50,890 nucleotides of DNA from NCBI GenBank assembly GCA_043816955.1, contig JBDRHL010000235.1, positions 1 through 50,890 of the forward strand, given 5' to 3'. Of this stretch, positions 43,505 through 50,890 are shown piece after piece. Each line of letters opens with the position of its first letter. Positions within the stretch are counted from its first letter, which is position 1. The DNA comes from JBDRHL01 sp043816955. Its GTDB lineage: Bacteria > Planctomycetota > Phycisphaerae > Sedimentisphaerales > CAYZTY01. The notes below the pieces were generated by a model. That model had not been told where the DNA came from, did no database searches, and was given only the letters and a program-made list of their open reading frames with translations. Both the position numbers and the translations under genes were made by a program.

Positions 43505-44578
43505 TTACCCTGGTCCTGCCTTTTTAAGAAAGGCTTCAATGTCTTTGTTTTGCGTCAATATTTTAAGTTCCAGCTCATAGCGTCTGTTTTGTCCGGGCTT
43601 GAGCATTATCAGTTCACCTGTTTCTTTTGCCTTTGTCTGGCCGATCGGCGGGTTCGTTCCAGGCTCGATTCCCGTAACATATTCCCCCCTGCCCCAGTGC
43701 TGCCAGTTTGTAAGGCAAGGCAGCTGCTTTTTTTTGTATCGGATTTCCACAGCGATAGATAGTTTTCTGTTACACAGACCTACCGTCGCAAAACCTGCCC
43801 TGTCTTCTTCGACATCGATGAATCCCACGCTTTCTCCCGACCCGCGATGAGTATCAAGCGGACCCTGACATTTGCGGAAATTATGCCGGCTGTTAAAAAT
43901 CTGACCGTCCTGGTCGCCGCCTCGAGATTGCCACTTGCCTTTCCAGACAATATCAGCACCTTCATCTAACAAAGGCCAGCCGAAATTGCAGTGATAAAGC
44001 ATCATATGAGGCGTAACACTATTGGCACAATTGGTCACGATATCGCAAATTTTAATAATCGGCTCACCAACGATTCCGCAAATTGTCCGTCTCAGTTCCA
44101 GTTGCGGCCCAAAGACGCGGGATTCGCGCATAATTCCGGTGATGCTCATTCCCATTCTTCCGTTAATCGGGTCAGGCTGTATCACCGATTCAATCTCTGC
44201 GGGTATATTGCTTATTCTGCCGTGCAGCCCGTGGGATTCACCGGCGAATTCCTCCGGCCCGCCTGTATGCCGAAGGCCGCATGTAGTCAGCAGTCCTCCT
44301 GCGAACTGGTAAAGCCAGTCAAGTCCCCTGTTGGCAGCAGCGGTAGGTGCGCAAACACCACTGTGACTCAGCCACGCGAGGCTGTGCTGATTAAAAAACG
44401 CCTCGGCAATATCCAGCCCACGATCGATAACGACTTTGTAGCGAAGGCCGCTGCCGGTATTTATCCAGGCTATACGCGTTCCCTTCCCCATACCGTTGTC
44501 AAGTACACTTGTTTCTATGCCGCCAATCTGTGCGTTGTTGATCACCTTGCCCGTCCAGGGCAGATCATTTTTAGCCAT
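43505..44578 (-). CDS. DUF4432 (aldose 1-epimerase-like) protein
   Basis: 357 residues, with AAAGGA before the ATG. The pattern KVVIDRGLDIAEAFF, SHSGVCAPTAA, FAGGLLTTCGLRHTGGPEE and SHGLHGRISNIPAE is the DUF4432 signature, with candidate active-site His residues on the beta-sandwich edge. These proteins occur in sugar operons and are thought to turn over the anomeric centre. It appears intact although its two neighbours are truncated. The next gene downstream starts 12 bases after its stop. Confidence 0.8.
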   Translation of the reverse strand: MAKNDLPWTGKVINNAQIGGIETSVLDNGMGKGTRIAWINTGSGLRYKVVIDRGLDIAEAFFNQHSLAWLSHSGVCAPTAAANRGLDWLYQFAGGLLTTCGLRHTGGPEEFAGESHGLHGRISNIPAEIESVIQPDPINGRMGMSITGIMRESRVFGPQLELRRTICGIVGEPIIKICDIVTNCANSVTPHMMLYHCNFGWPLLDEGADIVWKGKWQSRGGDQDGQIFNSRHNFRKCQGPLDTHRGSGESVGFIDVEEDRAGFATVGLCNRKLSIAVEIRYKKKQLPCLTNWQHWGRGEYVTGIEPGTNPPIGQTKAKETGELIMLKPGQNRRYELELKILTQNKDIEAFLKKAGPG

Positions 44579-44597
44579 TGTGCAGTCCTTTCAATCA

Positions 44598-44729
44598 TTA
44601 CTCGTCAATATTGAAGTCCATATAACCATCCAGGTTCGTATGGCGTTCGGCCATCTGTTGGGCAGTGATATTCAGTTTCTTCATAAGCAACTGGATGGTT
44701 ATATCCTCAAAAACGAAGATTGTGTGCAA
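44598..44729 (-). pseudogene. Out-of-frame coding tail after the truncated aminotransferase
   Basis: A 43-codon open stretch without a start (FVFEDITIQLLMKKLNITAQ, then MAERHTNLDGYMDFNIDE) overlaps the end of the aminotransferase fragment by 23 bases in another frame. It looks like the real C-terminus of some protein, possibly the lost end of the same gene or of a neighbour. A 14-bp inverted repeat (44620-44633 with 44691-44704) lies inside it. Confidence 0.4.
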
Positions 44730-45045
44730 TTACAGCCTGCGCAGTTGCCCAGAAGCTGTATGCAGGTGTAATCACCTCATCGCCCGGCCCGACTTCTGCC
44801 GCGACCACCGCTGCATGAAGCGCCGCTGTACCCGAGTTTACTACCAGGGCATGCTTGGCACCGATGTACTGTGCAAATTCTTTCTGAAGCCCCAGAACTT
44901 CCTCTTCCATCGGCCCCCATAATATACCGCGTTTCAGCACCGCTACCACTGCGTCAATGTCATCCTGTGTAATGGGAGGCCATCGTTTTTCAAGACCCTT
45001 TGGTACGACCGGTTTTGCTCCGTTAATCGCTAATCTCGCACACAT
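44707..45045 (-). pseudogene. Truncated DegT/DnrJ-family aminotransferase (N-terminal quarter)
   Basis: 112 residues against about 380-420 in the family. The start is normal (GAAGGG before the ATG; LAINGAKPVVPKGLEKRWPP, then VVNSGTAALHAAV, GDEVITPAYSFWATAQAV). The frame then ends at AHNLRF. The Asp and the Schiff-base Lys are lost, so the product cannot be active. It is a third family member in this window and most likely a deletion relic. Confidence 0.8.
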
Positions 45046-45179
45046 AATTCGTTCCCTTCATACACCTTATTCAATTTCCAAACTAATTTATCATTTTGCA
45101 TGGTCAGGCTTTCAATTATTGTCTCGCCCCTGCCAGATTATCTGAACTACCCTGGTCAGCGGACAGTATAATCCTCTGC

Positions 45180-45320
45180 TTAGTTCACGTAAACGGCAAA
45201 ATTCTCCAAAACATCCTTGCCGGAATGCATGTCGCGGTCGATGATGAGGGGGAAATCGGCAAGGCTGTTTGAGTTTTGATGGTTTTTGCATTGCTGTGCA
45301 ATGGCTTTTACCTGGAACGA
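45180..45320 (-). pseudogene. Orphan C-terminal coding fragment, unknown
   Basis: A 46-codon open stretch without a start ends in NSLADFPLIIDRDMHSGKD and VLENFAVYVN. Its composition looks like real protein, but I cannot name a family. It may be the 3' end of a deleted gene in this decayed zone. Confidence 0.35.
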
Positions 45321-45437
45321 TTATTGATTTTGAAACAACCATGACAAATATCGGCTGTGATAAGGCGATATAATAGCCCTGTTTGTGCCTTAAACCGAGC
45401 CAGACTTAAAAAATTGTAAATCTTACCGGTAATATCC

Positions 45438-45466
45438 TTGACGAGCAGGGTCTTCCATGTTAATAT
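45438..45466 (+). promoter_or_regulatory. Sigma-70-type promoter of the protease gene
   Basis: TTGACG (45438-45443), a 17-base spacer, then TAATAT (45461-45466). This gives a leader of about 65 bases before ATG 45538. Confidence 0.55.
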
Positions 45467-45537
45467 TTTAAGTTAAGGATACTTTGTCTGCACAGGTTTG
45501 GGGGAAAGAGGTGAAATTGCGTGCAGGAGGAAAGCTG

Positions 45538-47670
45538 ATGATGGTGAAAAGAACAAGTCTGTATGTCTCTATGCTTGTCATGGTTGTCTGCGTCAATTGT
45601 TGCGCCGATCTGATCTTCAGATTAGCTGCGGACAAGACAACTCTCGCGGTCGGGGAAGAAACGATTCTCCGGATTCTAGCTTTTTCAGAGGAAGCCGTCC
45701 CCGGCAATGGGCTGAATGTTTGGCAGCTTGATATAGATACTAATTCGCAGTATGACGGAGTTATCGCTGTCAAAACCGGAGCAGATGGAAATGCCGTAGT
45801 TAACCTCTTAGCACCTGCGCCTTACGACCCTGAGGCATCCGGCTGGAACAAAGAGTCGGTAAACGATCCGGTAACCAGCAATTTGAGGCAACTGGGTATA
45901 AGTACTGTTAATGCTCCACAGGCAAGCGATACCGCCGTGGGACAGTTCTCCGTGCTTGCTGAAGTTACTGTTGTTGCACTCGCTGATGGGACCGCGGTAT
46001 GCAGCCTGACCAACCATCCTCTCGGCCTCGGATTCTATGGTGTTCTGGCAGATGGAACATACTATGACGCTACGATGGGTAATCTTTACTTCGATGCTGA
46101 TAACTCTGACACCGTCTTCAACGTTCAGACTGATCCAACCCTCTGGCAGGAGCGACCTATCTGGCTGGGTACAAGTGGCGGGAACATTAACGACATTACC
46201 GCCTTGTACTGTTGCGGGGGAACATTAGGGGCATTGGTGGAAGATGCCGGCGGCAGCCTGTATATCCTCAGCAACAATCACGTGCTGGCACGAACGAACA
46301 GCGCCTTGCCAGGTGAACCAATCATTCAGCCCGGCCTGATTGACACGGAATGCCTGTCCGATACAAACAACACAGTGGCTCATCTCACTAACTTTGTGCC
46401 AATCCTGTTCAAGGCAGGAAAGATATTGCCCCTGAATAAGGTCGACGCGGCAATAGCAGCGATAGACTCAGGGAAAGTAGACCCCAACGGAGCGATCCTG
46501 GGAATTGGCGTGGTTAGCCCGGATACGCTCGAGCCGTTCATCGGCCTGGGGGTGAAGAAATCCGGCCGAACTACCGGCCTTACCAGAGGAACCGTCATGG
46601 ACACAGATGCCGGTATTCGGGTCCGCTATTCAGGGGGATGTGGGGGCGCAGCAAACCTCGTGGCACAGTTCCGTGAACAGGTGGTCATATTCGGGGAGAA
46701 CTTTTCAGCAGGAGGCGACAGCGGCTCACTTGTTGTAGAGGATGTCAACTCCGGCCCTCGCGCAGTCGGTTTGCTGTTTGCCGGGGCAGGCAGCTTGTAT
46801 ACCATTGCCAACCCAATAGATGAGGTTCTGACATCATTGGAAGTGACAATGCCAGGCGGCTCACCGCCCGAGCCTCCGTCTCCACCTTCCAAGGCTACGA
46901 ATCCCGTTCCGAGCAATGGTACCACAGGCCGGTCGATAAACACAGATGTAAGCTGGTCTAATGGCGGCGGTGCTACCAGCTATAATGTTTACTTTGGTGT
47001 TGATTCTACACCGGACAGCGGAGAATTCAAAGGCAATCAAACCGGGACCAGTTATGATCCCGGCACGCTGGCTTATAATACGACCTACTACTGGCGTATT
47101 GATGCAGTGAATTCTGCAGATACAACAACTGGTGATGTCTGGAGCTTTACAACTGAATTAATTCCACTGCCCGGCATTGGTTCAATAAGTGGTGTCGTCA
47201 GGAACTACAAGACAGCAGAGCCTATTAAAGAAGCACTGGTTCGGGTACTTGACACCGGACAAGAGGAGTTGACCGATGCGGCCGGCGAGTACACGATTTC
47301 GAATATCCCGGTGGGCAGCCATACCGTTAAAGCCACAGCAAATGGTTTTAAAACGACTACTAAGTCAGCATTGGTTGAAGAGGACTCTGTGACAACTGTG
47401 AATTTTGATCTCAAAGAGCAAAAAGGCGGCGGCAAACCCCAGAAGGCTGTTACGAAAGCCCACGCAAAGAAAGTCAAAGAACGCAACGAAGCGAAGCTCA
47501 TGGGAATGAAAGGCGTCGTCGGTGCGGGCATAGGGCAGTCAAAAGAAAAACGTCCCGTTATACACGTCTATCTTGAAAAGGACACGCCGCAGATACGCTC
47601 ACAAGTTCCTGCTATGCTGGAAGATGTGCCTGTGGAGATAATTGTTACAGGTCCCTTTGAGGCTTTCTGA
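45538..47670 (+). CDS. Secreted trypsin-like serine protease with Fn3 and carboxypeptidase-regulatory-like domains
   Basis: 710 residues from ATG 45538, with GGAGG seven bases upstream. The signal segment is LYVSMLVMVVCVNCCA. Residues about 24-195 form a beta-rich domain that resembles cohesin (LAVGEETILRILAFSE, DTAVGQFSVLAEVTVVALAD). The protease core follows with a full triad: His248 (LSNNHVLA), Asp303 (KVDAAIAAI) and Ser395 (AGGDSGSLVV). Then a fibronectin type III-like domain (TSYNVYFGVDS, YYWRIDAVNS), a carboxypeptidase-regulatory-like domain (SISGVVRN, AAGEYTISNIPVGSHTVKA) and a C-terminal 75-residue part (VVGAGIGQSKEKRPVIHVYL). It probably acts outside the cytoplasm. The cohesin reading is tentative. 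Confidence 0.8.
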   Translation: MMVKRTSLYVSMLVMVVCVNCCADLIFRLAADKTTLAVGEETILRILAFSEEAVPGNGLNVWQLDIDTNSQYDGVIAVKTGADGNAVVNLLAPAPYDPEASGWNKESVNDPVTSNLRQLGISTVNAPQASDTAVGQFSVLAEVTVVALADGTAVCSLTNHPLGLGFYGVLADGTYYDATMGNLYFDADNSDTVFNVQTDPTLWQERPIWLGTSGGNINDITALYCCGGTLGALVEDAGGSLYILSNNHVLARTNSALPGEPIIQPGLIDTECLSDTNNTVAHLTNFVPILFKAGKILPLNKVDAAIAAIDSGKVDPNGAILGIGVVSPDTLEPFIGLGVKKSGRTTGLTRGTVMDTDAGIRVRYSGGCGGAANLVAQFREQVVIFGENFSAGGDSGSLVVEDVNSGPRAVGLLFAGAGSLYTIANPIDEVLTSLEVTMPGGSPPEPPSPPSKATNPVPSNGTTGRSINTDVSWSNGGGATSYNVYFGVDSTPDSGEFKGNQTGTSYDPGTLAYNTTYYWRIDAVNSADTTTGDVWSFTTELIPLPGIGSISGVVRNYKTAEPIKEALVRVLDTGQEELTDAAGEYTISNIPVGSHTVKATANGFKTTTKSALVEEDSVTTVNFDLKEQKGGGKPQKAVTKAHAKKVKERNEAKLMGMKGVVGAGIGQSKEKRPVIHVYLEKDTPQIRSQVPAMLEDVPVEIIVTGPFEAF

Positions 47671-47780
47671 TACGCGTTCGCTGCAGAAACCGAAAACCGT
47701 TGCCGCCGGATAGTATACCTTTAAGCGAAGCCATTGGTAGTTCATAGAGGCTGTTCCCGCGAAGAAAACAAGCCAAAATA

Positions 47781-47924
47781 CGGTCCTTGACACCACAAGG
47801 TCCCGGGTAACTACCTACCCAATTACCGGCTAACGACCTTTGTTAAGGTTCTGTCCACCTTTCTTTGCCGGCAATTCCGCCAAAATTTGGTAAAAATCTC
47901 CTTCAAATGTTTGCAATTTGAAGG
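47781..47924. repeat. Run of small hairpins before the permease
   Basis: CCTTG/CAAGG (47785-47800) and a perfect 9-bp stem CCTTCAAAT/ATTTGAAGG (47900-47908 with 47916-47924), the latter followed by ATGTTTTTA, with two weaker pairs between. It could be the terminator of the protease gene or an attenuator of the permease. Confidence 0.5.
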
Positions 47925-47955
47925 ATGTTTTTATATTATTTTACCCGTGGTGAAC

Positions 47956-49815
47956 ATGAAGCTAAAAAGGAACTTGGGATTACTGCACGTCTTTTGTATT
48001 GCCAGCGGAGCGATGATTAGTTCCGGGCTGTTCATTTTACCCGGGCTCGCTTATTCAAAAGCCGGCCCAGTAGTTATTTTTTGCTATTTTTTGGCAGGCC
48101 TTTTATCAATTCCGGGAATGTTGAGCCTGGCGGAGATGACGACGGCTATGCCCAAAGCCGGCGGTGATTGCTTCGCTATCATCCGCAGCATGGGGCCCAG
48201 CGTCGGCACCGTGGCCGGCTTACTCAGTTGGTTCTCATTATCCATGAAAAGCGCTTTTGCTCTTGTCGGTATGTCTGTTTTTACTATTCTTTTCGTTAAG
48301 CTTGACATACATGTGATTGCCCTTTTCTTCTGTCTTATTTTCCTTTTAATAAACCTTATTGGCATTAAAGAAGCCGGCAGAGCACAGGTTTTGCTGGTCG
48401 CCGGATTATTCCTGCTCATGCTTTTATACATTGTTTTTGCACTGCCGGAAGTAAAAATTGAGCGATTCTCACCTTTTGCTCCAAAAGGGTTAACTTCGGT
48501 CTTTTTTACCACGGGCTTTGTATTTGTTTCATATGCAGGTCTTCTGAAAATAGCCAGCGTTGCCGAAGAGATAAAACATCCCGCTAAAAACATACCTTTA
48601 GGCATGATCCTGTCACTGTTGGTTGTCAGTGTCTTTTACACTCTTATGGTTTTCGTAACAACAGGTGTACTTGAGGCAGACAGCTTGAGTCAATCACTTA
48701 CGCCCATATCAGATGGCGCAGAAGTTCTCATGGGTTCTGTCGGCAAAATAGCCTTGGGTATCGCTGCCATTCTGGCTTTTCTGTCCACTGCAAATGCAGG
48801 AATCATGACTGCGGCAAGGTCTCTGATACCGCTAAGTCGGGACGGCCTGCTTCCGGCTTTTTTCTCCCGGGTCAACACAAGGTTTGGTACACCTCATAAC
48901 GCCCTGCTGATAACAGCCGCATTTATCATTTTTTCATTATTTCTGAAGCTTGAAATACTCATAGAGGCAGCCTCAGCCGTTCTTATACTCACCAATCTTC
49001 TTGCGTGCACCTCAGTTATCATTCTGAGGGAAAGTCGCCTTCACAACTACCAGCCGCGTTTCAGAGCACCGTTATATCCGTGGATGCAAATACTTGGAAT
49101 TGTCGGGTTCGGCTTTTTGATAATCGAGATGGGCCTGGAAGCACTTCTGATAAGCTGCATTCTCATAATAATTGCAATTTTTGTATACTGGTTCTACGGC
49201 CGGATAAGAGCTAACAGGGAGTACGCGTTACTTCACATTATCGAAAGAGTTACAGCCAAAGAGTTAACAACGTATTCTCTGGAATCTGAACTCCGCGAAA
49301 TAATTAGAGAAAGGGACGACATCATAAAAGACAGGTTTGACAGAATCACCGAGAGATGTGCGGTGCTCGATATAACAGAAGCTGCCTCGTTGGAGGACTT
49401 TTTTAATATGGCTGCTAATGCCTTCTCAGACCGATTAAACCTGGATCCGTCAGTCATGTGTAACCTGCTTGCCCAAAGAGAAAAACAAACCAGCACGGTT
49501 CTAAATCCCAATCTGGCAATACCTCACATCATAATTGACGGAGAAAAAATTTTCGATATCCTGCTCGTTCGGGCCCGAAAAGGAATTGCTTTTTCCCCGG
49601 AATACCCGAATGTACACATAGTATTCGTGCTTGCGGGAACCAGGGATGAACGAAACTTCCATCTTCGTGCGCTCTCAGCAATTGCCCAGATCGTCCAGAA
49701 CCCGGGCTTTGAAAAGAAGTGGATGACCGCAAGAAATGAACAGGCGCTTCGTGATATTGTGCTTTTAGGAACACGAAGACGAGAGCACAGTCCCGGTTTT
49801 CTTGTTGCTGACTGA
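47956..49815 (+). CDS. APC-family amino-acid permease fused to a PTS IIA-like domain
   Basis: 619 residues from ATG 47956; the upstream part of the frame is not credible as protein, and no strong Shine-Dalgarno helps. About twelve membrane segments follow, with the APC start GLLHVFCIASGAMISSGLF (G-A-M-I-S-S-G in helix 1) and the mid-helix FVFVSYAGLLKIASVAEEIK, which carries the conserved E-E. After residue 415 a soluble part begins (charged helix, then a region like PTS_EIIA_2, about 465-605). It keeps IPHIII with His524 where PTS IIA proteins carry the phosphorylated His. The domain may sense phosphate-transfer state and regulate transport, which is inference. A USP-like role is an alternative. 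Confidence 0.8.
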   Translation: MKLKRNLGLLHVFCIASGAMISSGLFILPGLAYSKAGPVVIFCYFLAGLLSIPGMLSLAEMTTAMPKAGGDCFAIIRSMGPSVGTVAGLLSWFSLSMKSAFALVGMSVFTILFVKLDIHVIALFFCLIFLLINLIGIKEAGRAQVLLVAGLFLLMLLYIVFALPEVKIERFSPFAPKGLTSVFFTTGFVFVSYAGLLKIASVAEEIKHPAKNIPLGMILSLLVVSVFYTLMVFVTTGVLEADSLSQSLTPISDGAEVLMGSVGKIALGIAAILAFLSTANAGIMTAARSLIPLSRDGLLPAFFSRVNTRFGTPHNALLITAAFIIFSLFLKLEILIEAASAVLILTNLLACTSVIILRESRLHNYQPRFRAPLYPWMQILGIVGFGFLIIEMGLEALLISCILIIIAIFVYWFYGRIRANREYALLHIIERVTAKELTTYSLESELREIIRERDDIIKDRFDRITERCAVLDITEAASLEDFFNMAANAFSDRLNLDPSVMCNLLAQREKQTSTVLNPNLAIPHIIIDGEKIFDILLVRARKGIAFSPEYPNVHIVFVLAGTRDERNFHLRALSAIAQIVQNPGFEKKWMTARNEQALRDIVLLGTRRREHSPGFLVAD

Positions 49816-49991
49816 CCAGTCGGCATTTGTAGCAGGTTCAACTTTAATTGCAAATAATGACGGCTCTGGGAAATCATCTGTGCTCGATAGCGGGAGTTTT
49901 TTAGTTTTCTTGCAAATTTGGCCGGAAGAATATAGGATGATTGCTTTAAGGCCGTTGTTTTTGCGGTTGCAGAAGAGTATTCTTTTCGTGA

Positions 49992-50065
49992 GCGCCCGTA
50001 GCTCAGGTGGATAGAGCGGCGGTTTCCTAAACCGCAGGCCGCAGGTCCGAGTCCTGCCGGGCGTA
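49992..50065 (+). tRNA. tRNA-Arg (anticodon CCT)
   Basis: 74 bases fold into a complete cloverleaf: acceptor GCGCCCG with CGGGCGT (one G-U), D stem GCTC/GAGC, anticodon stem GCGGT/ACCGC with loop TTCCTAA, variable loop of five, T stem GCAGG/CCTGC with loop TCCGAGT, discriminator A. The T loop has C instead of the usual T at its second position. CCA is not encoded. It reads AGG codons. Confidence 0.93.
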
Positions 50066-50890
50066 GTTGATTTTTCTCAGCGACATTCGTAGACAAACTT
50101 TTCTTTTTATTGTCTAACTCTCCACTATTTAAGCAATTACCGTTTCCATCATTTTCTTGGAAAATATCCTGAACCGCCGACACACGGATTTTCAATCCGT
50201 AATCGGGTTTTGTAAGTGATTGTGGTTAAATGGTTAATGACGGTAAAAAAGAACTTGTGACAACAACCGTGGATCAGACGTGCGAGATATGTGTGACAAA
50301 GGTGCATGCTTGGCGCGCACTTTGGCGCGCGCCCATCGCTGGCGTGTTGGCAGGACCGATCCTTGAGGTTTTATTATTCCCCATCAAATAACGACAGACT
50401 TGATAACAACAGCATCGAAAAGCATCGGTTCGATTGGACTGATCTTGTGAAGCTTGCAATGGAAGCGTGCGAGAAGAAAAAGCAATCACAACCCTAAAAA
50501 ACCCAGGTTCACCTCTTTCATGGCATTTTTGGGCTAAATCTGAATAACAAAACCTACTCTCAAAGAGCAGTTCTGCGATTCTACGAGCGTAAAGTAGCTT
50601 TGAGGGCTATTCATGCTGCCAAGATTGCTACATACGACTGATTATAGAAGCTTACATAAGTCCTTCAATGACAACTATGACGAGGTTTTTCGGGTGGACA
50701 ACCGATAATGCGAGAAGATTATAGGCTGGTTTTTGCTGATTCTTCACTAAGAATGTGATCACCCAGCTATGCTGGTTTGACCAAGTAGGCCTCCGGAGAT
50801 TCCACCCTGCCACTAATTTTTGACTATAGGATTAGCTCGCGGATCGATTGGATACATCCCTGGGCCGCCTTTCGGGAAAAATGGATACCC
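50066..50890. other. Region without a convincing gene
   Basis: The 825 bases downstream of the tRNA hold only short open stretches on both strands. One minus- and one plus-strand stretch overlap at 50274-50497. A tail reading YSQRAVLRFYERKVALRAIH ends near 50640. None could be matched to a family. A direct repeat of TTGGCGCGC occurs at about 50310-50335. The area may contain decayed mobile or foreign DNA. Confidence 0.4.

Larger units (their letters stand above)
45046..45537. other. Gap with an orphan C-terminal fragment and a promoter
   Basis: Of the 492 bases, 45180-45320 holds a possible C-terminal relic on the minus strand, and 45438-45466 a promoter for the protease. Nothing else is recognised. 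Confidence 0.55.

Noticed and set aside
45112..45342. Minus-strand frame of 76 codons with Met start
   Set aside because: The composition is unlike protein; a different frame over the same bases (45180-45320) looks more like a coding relic.
47700..47860. Possible c-di-GMP-I (GEMM) riboswitch, because of GGGTAACTACCTACCC and a GCGAAGCC segment
   Set aside because: The order and spacing of the core parts do not fit the GEMM consensus on either strand.
50306..50497. IS66-like transposase tail suggested by a DNNSIE segment
   Set aside because: Only six residues agree, and neither flanking transposase motifs nor terminal repeats are visible.
1..50890. CRISPR array or prophage
   Set aside because: No regularly spaced repeats, Cas-type, capsid or integrase-type proteins were seen.

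Overview
The window looks like a chromosomal segment of a polysaccharide-degrading planctomycete, most likely from class Phycisphaerae (Sedimentisphaerales-like). This is an inference. It rests on secreted glycosidase-like proteins ending in cysteine-containing dockerin repeats (DxNxDxxxDxxD loops), a PEP-CTERM protein, a planctomycete-style prepilin-like protein (KAFTLVELLVVIAII start), a DUF4838 glycosidase, a GH4 enzyme, several Gfo/Idh/MocA oxidoreductases and a C45-type acyltransferase pair. There is no phage, plasmid, rRNA or CRISPR signal. One tRNA-Arg(CCT) lies near the right end.

Layout, left to right. 1-549: 3' remnant of a secreted 'AEDC' module protein, closed by a strong terminator. 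636-8503 (+): a ROK regulator with an apparently leaderless promoter, a beta-propeller protein, then a tight five-gene run (C45 acyltransferase, CE4-like deacetylase, DegT aminotransferase, Gfo/Idh/MocA oxidoreductase, nucleotidyltransferase-like protein). The run resembles an aminosugar or aminocyclitol pathway. 8537-13967 (-): an operon of a secreted beta-helix protein, two amidohydrolases, an alpha/beta hydrolase and a PHP-domain protein. 14114-20165 (-): a pseudopilin-like protein and three secreted modular proteins, two of which share a nearly identical C-terminal block. 20302-29148 (-): a catabolic operon of Gfo/Idh/MocA oxidoreductase, GH4, C45 acyltransferase, DUF4838 glycosidase, a lipoprotein glycosidase-like protein and an MttB-family methyltransferase. 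29459-33348 (-): a LacI regulator followed by a 928-residue secreted multi-module protein. 33665-38426 (+): a PEP-CTERM protein, a Nif3-like protein, a second DegT aminotransferase and a ceramidase-like hydrolase, ending in an array of five hairpins. 38701-41490 (-): a large glycosidase-like protein. 41748-45320: a zone of gene decay (rhamnose mutarotase tail, truncated alcohol dehydrogenase, truncated aminotransferase, orphan C-terminal tails) around intact CofE-like and DUF4432 genes. 45538-49815 (+): a secreted trypsin-like protease and an amino-acid permease fused to a PTS IIA-like domain. 49992-50065: tRNA-Arg. The last 0.8 kb has no convincing gene.

How it may work together (inference). 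The secreted dockerin, AEDC and PEP-CTERM proteins would bind or process polysaccharide outside the cytoplasm. The cytoplasmic GH4, DUF4838, GH-like, aldose-epimerase-like and oxidoreductase enzymes would process the sugars released. A conserved element (GGTTTTACTWAAANCGYTT) is found in front of the LacI gene and of one secreted-protein gene, with partial copies in front of three more. This suggests a local LacI regulon, and it is the most testable new pattern here. The 3.1-8.5 kb operon is the best candidate for an undescribed biosynthetic pathway.
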